Of a stretch of 64,000 bases of DNA, positions 11,011 to 22,850 are shown piece by piece. The stretch covers positions 4,030,001 through 4,094,000 of the forward strand of contig CP136062.1 of NCBI GenBank assembly GCA_032622095.1, written 5' to 3'. Made by a program: the position numbers and the translations under genes. Origin of the DNA: Siphonodentalium dalli. Lineage: Eukaryota; Mollusca; Scaphopoda; Gadilida; Siphonodentaliidae. The notes beneath the pieces were generated by a model. It ran no database searches and was not told where the DNA came from. It saw nothing but the letters and a program-made list of their open reading frames with translations. Positions within the stretch are counted from its first letter, which is position 1, and each line of letters starts with the position of its first letter.

Positions 11011-12600
11011 GGTGAATAGGTATACAGTGAGTTATTGTATGTCATGACTTATGTGAATAGGTATACAATGAGTGACTATATGGTTATGAGTGGGTTGTCC
11101 ATTGTAAGATGCATCTATGTATACAAGGAGATGTCATGGTCAGGTGTGAGCTGAATCGGTATGCATGGAGTGACTGTATGGTGTATGATTGTGTATATCC
11201 AGTACGGGTGCACCAGGTGTGCCTGTATGGGCATTTGTGTTGTGTATGGATGTAGCTACATGGTCATCTATGTGTTGATTATGTATATATGGAGTGACTG
11301 TAAAGGCATGGGTGGGATGTACATGTGTTGTCGGTGTGATCATGGATGGATGTGTTGGTAAATAGGGTGTGATTTTATGGTTGCGGGTAATGTGTATAGG
11401 TATACACGGAATGACTGTACGGTCATGATTGAATATGATTACCTGGAGTAAGCTGTGTGGACATTATCGAGTGTGTGGGTATATAGGGAGTGTCCTTGTG
11501 GTAACGGGTGGGGCGCATATTTATATATTTCATGGATGTATTATCATTGGTGGGTGTATAGGGATTAGATGTATTATCATGGATGGCATGTATGATTATA
11601 CAGTGAATTGCTGAATTGTCATGTGTGAGGTGTATATGCAAGTATGGACTGTTTGAGTGGTTGTGTGTATATCTGGAAGGGCTGAATGGCCATTAGTGAG
11701 GCTTACTTGTATGCTTGGAGTGAATCTATGGTCTAGGGTGGGCTGTATATGTATATCGAGTGGTTATATGACTATGTGTGTCGATATATGTATACAGGTA
11801 GTGATTGTATGGTCAATGGTGAGATGAGTACATGTAGGTTCTAAAAGTAGTGACTGTATGATCATAAATATAATGGACATCTATACAGGGGGTGACTATT
11901 AAAATGGTCATGTGTCAGGCGTATGAGTATACCTGGTGTTCCTGTTTGGTGACTCGTGGCGGTATGATCATGTGTAGGTTATACCAGTATACACATGTGT
12001 TGCTTTATTGTCATGGGCAAGGGATACGTGTATATAGCAAGTGGCTATATGGCCATGGATAAAGTGCATATGCATACATGGAGTGACTATACTGACATGG
12101 CTGTGGTGTATTCGTATATCTTGAGTGACTATGTGGATACAGGGAGTGACATGGCCAATGTTGAGGTGAATATGTATGCAAGCATTGACCATGGTCGTGT
12201 ATGAATGTTTTGAATAGGTACACACGGTCATAGGTCAGGTACCATTTGTTAAGGTGTGTGTATGAAGCGAGTGGCTATATGGCCATTGGTGATGTGCATA
12301 TGTATACCCAGAGTCGGCGGAGTGACTTTATGGTCATTGTCGATGTATATATTGATTTATTTGACCACGTGTTTGGAGAATAGGTATACAGGGGGTGCCC
12401 TTATGGCCAATGGTGAGCTGAATGGGTATACAAGGAATGACTATATGGTTATCGGTCATGTTAGGAGTATCCCCGGTGTGCCTGTATCGTGACGTGGTCA
12501 TGGGTCAGGTGTACATGTATACAGTGGGTCACTATATTGTTATGTCTGTGGTGTTTATGTATATATGTAATGACTGTGTGGTAATAGGTGGCCATCGTTT
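11011..12600 (+). repeat. Minisatellite core, forward half (~40-bp unit)
   Basis: Degenerate tandem units each contain a 'gtgactatatggtcatg' box followed by 'aggtgtatatgtatac'. Measured spacings between neighbouring TATAC landmarks are 41, 58 and 40 bp. Open frames on both strands here (for example runs rich in H, Y, T, I) are translations of the repeat, not genes. Confidence 0.8.
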
Positions 12601-13309
12601 TCCGCGTTTAACGCCCCCATGTATATAAACACCATCAAGATAGAGAACTCTCTGACATGACCTCTCCATTGATTAACATATCCTTGAGTTATTGTGCCAC
12701 CCAAGGTACACATGTACAACCCACCCATTACCTCAGTCACTCCATATGTACATAAACACAACACAAATGACAACATAGTCACCCACTTTATACACGTACA
12801 CCTAATCATACAGCCATACTTGGTTTACCCATACATACCACAAATGACGATACAGCCACGAGTCACCATGTATAAACACCAGGTATACACATACACCCGA
12901 CACATGGCCATATAGTCACTCTATGTATACATATTCACTACATTCACGATCATACGGTCACGCGTTGTATACCTATTCACCTCACCATGGACTATATAGC
13001 ACTAGATGTATACCTATTCGCCATATCCATTATCATAGAGTCAATCCAGGTATACATATGCACATCACCAATGGTGAGCCCTTCCAGATATACAAATACC
13101 CGCACATACGACCTCTCATAAGTTCCACACTTGCCATACTCATGATCATGCATCTACTCCCCATACACCATCAATGATAACACATCCACAACATATATAT
13201 ATATATACAACCCACCGTTGCCAACAGGGCACTCCCCATATACCCACACATCATCCATAACCATACAATAACTCGCGGTATACATATCCTCCTCTACGAT
13301 CATAAAGTA
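12601..13309 (-). repeat. Minisatellite core, inverted half
   Basis: The same unit as the preceding array but in the opposite orientation ('gtatacatatgcac', 'catatagtcac'). It covers about 0.7 kb against 1.6 kb for the forward half, so the array has expanded or contracted unequally. A TA dinucleotide run sits at 13194-13206. The flip point near 12590-12620 contains unrelated GC-richer sequence. Confidence 0.75.
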
Positions 13310-14577
13310 ACTCCCTTGCTGTCATCTTGGCTTCCATCCTGTATCCAGTTGATAATTTTTTTATCATAATGGGCCAGACTACCCACATCTCATGGTTCAT
13401 CTCAGTTTCGTCTCAAAGTTCTGCCCATTTCCTTTCAATAATAAACATAATAGAACATAGTTGTCAGTTAATTAACTAACATGTATAATAACCAACTGAG
13501 TCACAATTTGCTACCTTTTGGGATAACGCAGTGAATAATTTTCTGGATATGTGTAAAATATTTACTTTTTACAAATTTGGTTGCCATTTTGGAAGCCATC
13601 TTGAGCAATTTAGTCTATAAACACCATAGCGTAACACATTTAAGATAGGTCAAAAGAATAAACACATTTGATACCAAATGTAGTTGCATTTTATTTGAAA
13701 AAATGGTCGAACCCTGAAAAGTTATTTTTTGCCGATATTTATTTCAAGTTTGTGAGAGAAAAATCCAATATATCTGGTGATGTCAGTGGTGACAATAGTA
13801 ACAATGAAACATGGTGTATCAGACATGTTAGTATTCAATGTATAGAATACAGATTAGCCAATGTTATACATCAACCACAACTTGTAAGCAATTGCATGAC
13901 ACCCTGGTGCAATATTTACAATTTTCCATATTTTGGTGGCCATTTTGGCAGCCATTTTGAGCCAAGGCAAGATTTTTGGTTCCAGAGAGTTGGAATATTC
14001 ATAGGTAATGATATGCCTCACTTGCATTACAATGTTCTTTTCATTTCTAGTTGAAATATGACTAGAATCCCAATTGTGATTTTTTTGTAAAATTTTGTAC
14101 CGCGTTCTGTAAAATCGAATATTTGAGGGATTGGAAGGGGTTAGGACTCCAATAATTGCATATTTAATTGCTCCAATGATCAGTTAATATACAAAACACA
14201 AAATAAAGTTGCATTACTCAACCAGTTCCAAACAGCATGAATTGAACTAGAAGATATTTGTGAAAAAATGTCATATTTTCAACTTCCGGCGGCCATATTG
14301 GCGGCCATCTTATGAAAATTGAGATATGTTTTGGCCAATGAACCGTGGTCACCTCCCAACTATAATTGTATTGAGAAAACTGTGAGAAGATGCGATTTTC
14401 ACAAGAAAAGGATGGCATAAACCACCCAACCCAAAAACTGAGATTTTCAAAAAGGTCAAGGTCAAATTGAAGGTCAAGGTAACCTCCAAAATCTGGAACC
14501 AGCCAGTTTAGTGATACTCACCAACCACTTAACAAATTCTGGAAGTTTGGCGCTTCTATCACAAAGTGAACGATTTT
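13310..14577 (-). repeat. Right arm of foldback element
   Basis: Reverse complement of the left arm, about 1.27 kb. Shared inverted landmarks include GTTAATTAACTAAC near 13469, the paired 'atggccgcc' boxes near 14290, and AACCAGCCAGTTTAGTGATA near 14497-14516. Substitutions and small indels against the left arm suggest an old palindrome not fully homogenised. Confidence 0.8.
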
Positions 14578-14918
14578 TTATGTTTTCCTGTAATTATCCC
14601 CCCCCACTACCATGGGAAACTGCATTAATGGCACAGATATTTATTACCATGGGAATCTGTGCATCTGCGATTTTAAAGTCGGTCAGAGTGCACTTGCACT
14701 TTACTTGCTACCAAAGCTCATATACAGAGAATACTCTTTTTTATTTTATCTTCTTTTTTCCCGTTTTATGCAGAACATAACTCAACATTTGAGTTGAGTC
14801 GCTATGGATGCTTGCGACATAAATGGTCAAGATAAGTTCATCATAAGTTATTGTCGTTAAAGAGACTGTTCAGCAGACATTCTACTGGTACTTATGTTCC
14901 AATTCACAATTTTAACTG
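14578..14918. other. Non-coding stretch
   Basis: No gene seen. There is a short C-run near 14599-14605 and two copies of TACCATGGGAA about 35 bp apart. It separates the foldback end from the SINE target site. Confidence 0.4.
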
Positions 14919-14930
14919 GCTCCAACTTGA
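14919..14930 (+). repeat. SINE target-site duplication, left copy
   Basis: GCTCCAACTTGA, identical to 15219-15230. Perfect identity over 12 bp suggests a fairly recent insertion. Confidence 0.88.
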
Positions 14931-15218
14931 TTGGTTTGGTTTATTAGGGTTTATCGTCACTCTAGCCGCTAGGCCACACATGACGTTGTAAATTTTACTG
15001 GTGGAGGAAAGACCACTCAGAGGCTTGACTTCACCAAGAAATCGCCCCACTGCGTGTAGAAACCACCAACCCCCAGAAAGCAACTGACAAACTTGCCCAG
15101 ATACACGATTCCAGTCACCATTCCTATGACGGGGTTTGAACCAGCTTCGTCAGCGTTGGACGGCCTGTGACGGTGTAATACACCTGGCACTCTACCGATT
15201 CGACCACCGGGGGCCCCT
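14931..15218 (-). mobile_element. tRNA-derived SINE with 12-bp target-site duplication
   Basis: On the minus strand the 5' end reads like a tRNA: an A-box-like stretch (GGTCGAATCGGTAGAGTGCC) and a B-box-like GGTTCAAACCCC near 15125-15137. The element ends in a short AAACC-type repeat tail (TAATAAACCAAACCAA). It is bracketed by the identical 12-mer GCTCCAACTTGA at 14919-14930 and 15219-15230. These are the hallmarks of LINE-mobilised SINE insertion. Length between duplications is 288 bp. The central region family was not identified. Confidence 0.88.
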
Positions 15219-15230
15219 GCTCCAACTTGA
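15219..15230 (+). repeat. SINE target-site duplication, right copy
   Basis: GCTCCAACTTGA, identical to 14919-14930, directly abutting the tRNA-like head. Confidence 0.88.
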
Positions 15231-17128
15231 AAACACATTTGACTTCTTGTCTGATATAATACAACATGTGTTGGATATTTTAGGAGGTGGGTGTGGGGAA
15301 GGGTGTCTTTATACATTTCAAATTCAAGGTGCATTCCTCCCCAATGGAGACGCTCCATCCACGTCCCTGATGAATGTTGGTGAAGTGCATACCGGTATGC
15401 GATTTTATAGCCCTGGAAGTTATTGCTGTGGCCAATTTTCTGATTTCATGTTTAAGTATACAATTGCAATTAAATAACTAGTCTGGGTAATAGCTTTTTC
15501 TAATGAAAACAATATTGTAATAAGTGTTTACTAATTTTTGCAGATAACCTCAGCTTATCGTAAGAATGAGTGATGTGATCCTCTGAATTTGCTGCAAGAC
15601 AACTTCGCCATAAATCTGGAAATTTGTGAGAGGACAAAACATTTCCAATGGCAGCCTGTGTCTGTGAGTAAAATATAATGATGTTACTTTTTTGCATTTC
15701 AACTAATCTTTTAATTTTGCGGGCCATTGGGGCTACATGATCGGATTCACATGTATCACAACCTACATGCACATGTACAGTCGGTCAGGATGCTGAAATC
15801 AATCATCCAGATGAACTACTCTCATAATAAGGGGGTGCTTTCGACTCTACGTCAATGCCATCGATGTGTGCTTCTTACGGAACACTCATTTTAGCACTGC
15901 GAAGCTCAACAGGGATATTATATAGATATATTCTTCGCTGATGTTGAATCGAATATGAATCATATACTCATGCAGCAGCATGTTTAATTGAATATGATTT
16001 TTTTTAATATTTGCAGGATCCTAAAATTAAGTTACCCCTAGTGTCATCGAGAATCTTTCATCAAGTGAACTCGTTGCAGAAGGTGCATGGATATATTTTG
16101 CGACAGCAAAACTCGAGCAAAATGTAATTATGCACTGTCCACCATGATTTTGATAATATATTTGAGATTATGGTACAGGTTGTGTTCTGTATTTATTCTA
16201 CACGATTGTGTCAATCCATGAGTCAGCTACCTTTATTGTGATTTAAGTCTGATGGATAACCGATTATGATCGGGACATCACCTGAAGCTGATTGTTGACA
16301 TACTAAATGTACCTTTAATAGCTGTTTGTCACCTGTCTTGGTGACAACATCAACACAAATAGTTCTGGCTTCTATTCCCCTAGAGGCATACAATAATAGG
16401 TATTCAATTATGAGATTTGGTTGAATAGTCAATAGGTGTGGAATAAAATTTTATTTTATTTTACTTCTAATTACACAGCTGCAATATTTCGTAAATTCAA
16501 TTACATTGTTGGTATAAATTTTCAGCTTGTCCACGATAGTGCAATCCTGATGTCATTGAGACTCGCAACATATTTGACATCATGCATGACAGCCTATCCA
16601 GTACCAGAGAATTAATTTAATTTCTTGCCATGTTCAATATATAACTAACTTGCCTAGATAGTGGATAAATATTATTACTTGATTGAATATTGGTGTGTAG
16701 TAAATACAAAACCAAACCACACCTGCACTTGGAGTAGGCAAACAATTGTGCACTTAGCTGATGCATACTTAATATTGATTATATTTAAACAGTTTACAGC
16801 TCGTGTTTGTTCTGAGCAATAACTATTTCTAAAAATAGTGACAAATATATGTCCCACAGGGCAACTTGATAGTCTCATTATATAAGTAAATCAATAGTAA
16901 TTGATAGTAGTGTTCCCAGGTAGGTGTTTTTGATTAATTTCTCTTATGTTATACCGAGGAAACTATATACTTGTTGTGGGAACAGATAATTCATCTTTAA
17001 ATTGAAGCCTGGAAATCATAGAGTGTGTCATTTCATGTTTGGGAAATATGATTAACATTGGTACAAGTGACCTAGATAGCTGGAACCTGATTTTCATCAA
17101 CAAGAGGGGGGAAATGGTTGGTTAAATG
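15231..17128. other. Mostly non-coding; weak minus-strand exon candidates
   Basis: No recognisable gene. Two minus-strand open stretches, 15500-15772 (90 codons) and 16223-16432 (69 codons), have plausible amino-acid composition. The first contains a possible internal acceptor (tttactcacag) and the second a possible donor (AAAG|GTAGCT). I cannot tie them to a family or to each other, so they are not called as genes. Confidence 0.3.
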
Positions 17129-17533
17129 TTAAAGGTACTCAATCCGATTAGACCCTCATAAATGACTATTTCTTTGGCTTCTGAGGTAAAAAAAATAATT
17201 GATTCGAGTCGAGTAACCTACCCATCAACCCTCAGAGTGATCAGATATAAATTTTTGAAGTTTTGTTATCTCTTGTTTCTGGCCCAGAACATGCCGTCAA
17301 AAGGAAGTTCTCAGTGCTTCATTTTAGAGTTATCCATCTTCGTATGTTTGAATAAATGTTTCTGTTGCAATTATTAGTACACATCTCAAGAAAATTACAA
17401 ATTAAACAAAAACAATATCTGATCATTCTGAGCTTTGATGGATGGGTTCCTCGACTCAAATATTTTTTGTTTTTACCCCTGAATCCGAAGAAATAGTAAT
17501 TTAGGGGTTCTTAATCAGATTGATTACCTTTAA
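17129..17533. mobile_element. TTAA-flanked MITE with ~108-bp inverted repeats
   Basis: The first ~108 bp (from TTAAAGGTACTCAATCCGAT) are matched by the reverse complement of the last ~108 bp (ending GATTGATTACCTTTAA) with scattered mismatches. Both ends sit on TTAA (17129-17132 and 17530-17533), the target of piggyBac-type transposases. The 405-bp length and lack of a transposase frame make it non-autonomous. The ends do not start with the CCC/CCY of most piggyBac elements, so the superfamily is tentative. Confidence 0.75.
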
Positions 17534-18599
17534 GATCCATGCTATAATAGATTTTGTTCAGTTCAAACCGTGATATACATAAAAAATGATTTAAAATTCT
17601 GACTTCATATATTTATTTTTTCAGGATGACTACATAATCAGATATAAAATGTGCTATATCAGGAAGTAGAGGTCTACCATACAGTAATGATATGTTACTA
17701 CTTGTAGCTTCAAAATGCCATGAGTTGAATTTCCCATTCAAGGTGGATGACAAACAGTATTTATGGACCAGTTCTCAAATGGGTGACAATCTTCAGCCGT
17801 GTAATATCATACAAATGCTTTGTAAATTACCATGTAATAGGTTATTGTGAAGGGGGATGGATGATAAGTCACATTATTGTAATTGATGATCTGACAATAT
17901 TCAACTAAGGAATTTTCTGTTCTTTGTTCATTAAAATCATGGTAAAAGAAGCCTTGATTTTGGCTAACTACAGGATTGGAGCAGTGGTCATACTATTATT
18001 CCTCTAGTTTATTAACTGACTGAAACAGCTGAAGTGGACTATCTAATAACATTTATCCAGTGAACATGTATGCTTGTGCCTCAACTGTTACTGTAGTGTC
18101 AACTAGAGTTTGAAGGCTCCTGCAGCACATGAAATATGAATTTTCAGCTTCATTTGTTGGATATATAGTAATATATACCATTAAAATAAAGTTCATGTAA
18201 AATAATTATACTCTTTGAGAATAAACTTTCCTCTATCAAAGTAATGGTGGTAACATTGTATTGAAAAACGATGTCAGTTTAATATAATATGGGTGTATTT
18301 ATCTACTGAAAATAGGATAAGTCAGTGGGGTGTACAATTAAATAACATCAAAGAGACCATATATAATATTGGTGTTTGGTGTGATGACACCTTATCAGTG
18401 TTCTGTGTATTCTGCTTCTGAATTGTAATGTAAGCATTGATACTGAATCTTAATTGCCATGATACACCATGAAAGTAATAGAGAAGTGATTCCTGGGTGG
18501 TATCCTAACTACCGTACATGTAACGCAACATAAATTGCTGGTCCCACTTTTAATTGTAACTTCTTTTGTAAATTTTAACAGTACTTATCTGACAGTGCT
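17534..18599. other. Non-coding; one weak open frame
   Basis: An acceptor-like TTTATTTTTTCAG ends at 17624 and is followed by an open frame at 17638-17850 with ordinary composition but no recognised family and an in-frame stop just upstream. Otherwise no gene, repeat or RNA is seen. Confidence 0.3.
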
Positions 18600-20280
18600 G
18601 TCTCGTCAAAAGTTCAAAACAGATCAAAACGATAAATTTAATATATGATCAGTTTTCGAAAAATCCTCATGTCATTGATGCGGGAGAGGTGGCTTGGAAT
18701 CATTCCAAAGATCCTCATGCCCTGGCAATTGAAGAGGTGACTTCGATGCTGACTCCAGAATAATAGCAATTATTAAAATGCATGTAACATGCATGTAAAT
18801 CTATTCATAATAGCATTGTTTGTATTGTCATTGCCATTTTATTGTACCGGTATATATGAATTTCAATGCCGCAACTTTCTCTGAAGCTCCATTCCACAAA
18901 TCCGTTATACATGTATATGATAACTAATGGGTTAATACTTTTTGGAGAGTGTTGTGTCCTCTTGTCAAAACTTATCAAAATGATATTTTCATGCTCACTC
19001 AGTTTTTGAAAAATCCTCTTGTCATTGACAAAGGAGAGGTGACTTGGAGTCAATCTAAAGATCCTCATACCCTGTCAATCGAAGGGGTGACTTCGATGCC
19101 TTATCCTGGATGCAAGCAATTAAAATATAAACTTGACTGCATCTAACTTTTCCGGTTCAATACAATTGTTTAATTGCCAATTTATTTTACAGGCAAATGA
19201 CAATGCCAACTATGGGTGATGTTCGATCAATTAAGTGTACTGGATGTATATCTAATAGCACATTCCTCGGGATTTTATTATGGGTAACATTTTTCTGACA
19301 ATGCTGTGTTTTCTCAACAAAATTTATCAATATATTTACTTTCATTCTCAGTTTTTGAAAGATCTTCATGTCATTGACATGGGAGATGTGGCTTGGAGTC
19401 AATCCGAAGATCCTCATGCCCTGTCAATTGAAGAAGTGGCTTCAAAAAATGAGAATGAAAGTATCATATTGATAAATTTTGTTGAGAAAACACAGCATTG
19501 TCAGAAAAATGTTACCCAGAATAAAATCCCGAGGAATGTGCTATTAGATATACATCCAGTACGCTTAATTGATCGAACATCACCCATATTTGGTATTGTC
19601 ATTTGCCTGTAAAACAAATGGCAATTAAACAATTATATTGAACCGGAAAAACTTAGATAAATAGTGAGTTAAAACTTTTCTTGCCCATTTCATTGTCATT
19701 ACAAATTTATTATACCAGTACATGTAAATGCCAATGTAATATGAGGTCCATTCAGCATATATAACATATGATAGCATGTTTTTCATGACAATGCTGTGTT
19801 TTCACAACACAATTTATCAATATATTTACTTTCATTCTCAGTTTTTGAAAGATCTTCATGTCATTGACATGGGAGAGGTGGCTTGGAGTCAATCCGAAGA
19901 TCCTCGTGCCCGGTCAATTGAAGAAGTGGCTTCAAAAACTGATAATTAAAGTATCATATTGATAAATTTTGTTGAGAAAACACAGCATTGTCAGAAAAAT
20001 GTTACCCAGAATAAAATCCCGAGGAATGTGCTATTTGATATACAACCAGTAGGCTTAATTTATCGAACATCACCCATAGTTGGCATTGTCATTTGCCTGT
20101 AAAATAAATTGGCAATTAAACAATTATATTGAACCGGAAAAACTTAGATAAATAGTGAGTTAAAACTTTTCTTGCCCATTTCAATGTCATTGCAAATGTA
20201 TTATACCAGTACATGTAAATGTCAATGTAATATGAGGTCCATTCAGAATATATAACATATGATAGCATGTTTTTCATGAT
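18600..20280 (+). repeat. Four-copy cassette array with nested inverted repeats
   Basis: A ~110-bp module beginning CAGTTTTTGAAA recurs at about 18650, 19010, 19350 and 19840 (spacings 360, 339 and 490 bp). Each copy is preceded by AG and keeps an open frame encoding a short peptide ending in (S/A)IEE or SIEG. The third copy is the loop of a large inverted repeat: 19141-19350 pairs with about 19447-19660. The third and fourth copies, with their right arms, are direct repeats of period 490 bp. An exon duplication, or an uncharacterised foldback element, would explain this. Substitutions between copies show no clear third-position bias, so coding is not established. Confidence 0.7.
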
Positions 20281-20429
20281 TTATTTTGGCTAATAATTAA
20301 CGCTTTCAATATCAAACATTCTTACTGTGATGGCCTAAATTCAGTGGCCTCAACCATGCGATTCTGATTCGACATTACAGTTGCTACATCACCCAAAAAT
20401 GTCCAATATTTGCAAAAAGAATGCATGTA

Positions 20430-20825
20430 AATTTATTACACATAAAGTGTATAGATTAGTTGGTACACAGTGTGTGTACCAAATATGCACAATACTGGGT
20501 ACAATATACTACAAAATTGTGTAGGTTGTTACACAGATGTGTATAAATAAAGTACACACTACTGTGTACTATGTACACAAATGTGTATAAATAAAGTACA
20601 CACTAACTGTGTATTATCTGTGTACTAACTGTGTAGTAACTGTCTACCAACGTTTACTACACATAATTGTATAGCGACTACACATACATGTGTGTATGGA
20701 GCTACACATATTTTGTGTACCAAAAATTGCTCTACAGTTTCAACACATAATTGTTGGGGAGCAGATGTTACACATATACGTGTACAAAGTGTGTAGCGTT
20801 TCTACACAGTGTTTTTTAGAGAGTA
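20430..20825. repeat. TACACA/TGTGTA hairpin-motif array
   Basis: Within about 390 bp I count ten TACACA and eleven TGTGTA hexamers in alternating orientation, making a series of short hairpins with variable loops. A segment around TGTGTATAAATAAAGTACAC is itself tandemly repeated near 20540 and 20582. This is far above chance for the base composition. Similar to the patch at 1.66-1.92 kb. Confidence 0.7.
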
Positions 20826-21350
20826 ACATGAGTATCAACTTCGGGACACAGTGTGCCCACTGCGTGCCTAGGCCATTCAGTCTAACCACACTCCTTTGGG
20901 TTGACCCCTTGACGCTTCATGCCGTGAGCAACACATAGTTATTGAAATCAGTCTATTTGAAGCCATTTTTCAGTAAACCATGTTTCCCACCATTTAGTCC
21001 ATTGAGGTACCAGCAGATAAGAATGTTCCAAGCCCGTGCAAGAAGTGGGTGACCAAGGCAAAGCCCAAATGATTGTGATCACTCTATATACCTGTGTTTT
21101 TGTAACTTTTGAAAAGTGCCCCTCTTCCATTCAATTCGTGCTCACTCAGCCATATATCACCTCACAACACAGTGCTTAGCACACTTGAGGTATCTGGTAC
21201 CACAAATCATTTGTGGAAAGTTTAATCAAAATCCATTTAAATATCTCAAAAAATATTACAGAATATAATAAGGGGGCTTTATTTTGTTAGGTGTTTATTA
21301 TATGCATTAAGTGTTCTTGTTGATTGTAAATTGATGACTTGTACTTTCAG
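20826..21350. other. Probable intron upstream of the 21.35-kb exon
   Basis: No coding signal. Its right edge is a good 3' splice site (TGACTTGTACTTTCAG ending at 21350). Upstream exons of the same gene were not identified inside the window. Confidence 0.4.
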
Positions 21351-21805
21351 AAAAGCATCCTCAATGCGCTGGACTCCACGTTCACCTCCACAAATTATGT
21401 GAAGACGACCTGGCCATGAAATACAACAACACGCGCGTCTGTGACGGAACAATACTCGTACAGTACTTCCAGATAAAAGTACTAACACCAAGAGTGGCGT
21501 GGCTTTTCCGAAACAGACTGATCCAAGCCATGAACGAAACGAATGTGTACGCAGTCGTTATGTACGGAATTCACTCTAATTTTAACAGTAGTCCAGTGAT
21601 CGAGAAGATAATATCCTCACCACTGAAACAGATGAACAGTTCGACAGTAAAGTGGCCGAAAGTCGTTTGGCTGGCATCCCATAAAATCAAGAAACATCCG
21701 AAATCAAGAAAATACTTTTGGAAGCAGACACCCGAAATCGTGAAAAAATACAACTTACATCAAACATTCGCCGTGGGTATGGATGGATATGTCCGAGTTC
21801 TTTGA
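21351..21805 (+). CDS. Probable terminal exon of an unrecognised protein
   Basis: A consensus acceptor (polypyrimidine tract then CAG, ending 21350) is followed by an open frame of about 151 codons ending at TGA 21803-21805. The frame is open upstream of the first ATG (21416), so this reads as a 3' exon. Composition is protein-like, with two NSS/NFNSS glycosylation-type sites and a motif order (VVWLASH, then a WKQTPEIV..YN stretch, then a late DG) that weakly recalls the C-terminal half of SGNH/PC-esterase-like proteins. That resemblance is from memory and unproven. No disabling mutation is seen. The 5' exons would lie at or left of 20.8 kb or outside the window. Confidence 0.5.
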
Positions 21806-22850
21806 TAAATTGTATTCAAATGATGGCGTACACCATCTGCTAGGAGGACTTCTAGCCAAGTTAGATATAGTGTTGCAACGTTTCATTAATCTTGAATGTG
21901 CCGGCGCATGACCAGTAAATAATTCATTGGTATAATATATCCCATATCTCTTCACTAAGTACACGTTCGTCAATAAAATTATGTAGACATAGTTTGCTAT
22001 GAATTATCTCAGGAGATACCTACGCGGACAACTTCAGAACAAATTCGTCGAAAAACGCTGAACAGATTTTTTTTTTTTATATTTGGCGATAAATTAGAGA
22101 TCGTTTCGATTGCGGTGTGGTTAGCTGGGGATTCACTATTTCTGAATATGATGTGTCCAAAGATTTGGTGGTAAAATTATACAAGGTAAAATAAAATCAT
22201 GGTTACTGCAGTTGAACCGTGGTTTTAATTTGGTGTAGTTGTGATATCGATAACTTCCCCATACTTTTACAAAAAAAAAATATGTAAATCCAAATTAGTG
22301 CAGACCTTTTTATCTGAATTACGGCTCTAATTTGTCTATTTTAGCCAGTTTAAGGAATATTATACCCAATAGCGCGATAACTCGAACAATCGCCAACCAA
22401 TTTCATTCATATTTGTATGATCTTTCGCAACAAAATATTGAACAAGTTCGAACTGCAGATTTGATCGATCATTTTTACTTGAGTTGCGGCCCTTAGATCG
22501 TCTATTGTTTTTATGGCGCACGTCGTGTAAAACGTTATGTTGAAACAGGACGTGAACTCAGGCGATTCTGATTATACAGGGCACCGAAGAATTCGAACCA
22601 GCACATGTTAAAGAATCAGTCAAACAAACTTTAACTGAAAATTGTATCTATGATTCGAAATTAAAGGTGAACTCACTTGGTACATGTTCGACCTATAGAA
22701 TTTACAAAATAAATTTTGGTACTGAACCATACTAAATATGTAAGTTAACAAGACACGACGTGATTACTTTAATGAGATATCGCTGTGGAAACCGTCGCTT
22801 GTCAATAGAAACAGGATCATGGGTTAAACAAGACAAGAATAAAATATATT
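21806..22850. other. 3' flank and non-coding sequence
   Basis: Follows the terminal exon; AT-rich, with T- and A-homopolymers near 22070 and 22271. No second gene is seen. Confidence 0.4.

Larger units (their letters stand above)
9643..14577. mobile_element. 4.9-kb foldback (palindromic) element with minisatellite core
   Basis: The outer segments are reverse complements: AAAATCGTTCACTTTGT at 9643 pairs with ACAAAGTGAACGATTTT ending at 14577. The match continues inward for over 1.2 kb with indels. Inside the arms is a minisatellite of ~40-bp units that reverses orientation near 12.6 kb, so the whole structure is one imperfect palindrome. Foldback elements of flies and sea urchin have this plan: long inverted ends with internal tandem repeats. 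There is no transposase gene inside and no convincing target-site duplication, so mobility is inferred. Confidence 0.8.

Noticed and set aside
11140-13177. Many open frames of 60-90 codons rich in H, Y, T and I on both strands
   Set aside because: They are translations of the ~40-bp minisatellite, whose period is not a fixed reading frame and whose 'proteins' differ in every frame.
15120-15210. Possible functional tRNA gene
   Set aside because: Only the A and B boxes are tRNA-like; a cloverleaf with paired acceptor stem was not seen, and the segment is the head of a SINE with target duplications.
15017-15477. Two overlapping 113-codon frames on opposite strands
   Set aside because: They cross the SINE boundaries and its target duplication, so cannot be an ancestral gene.
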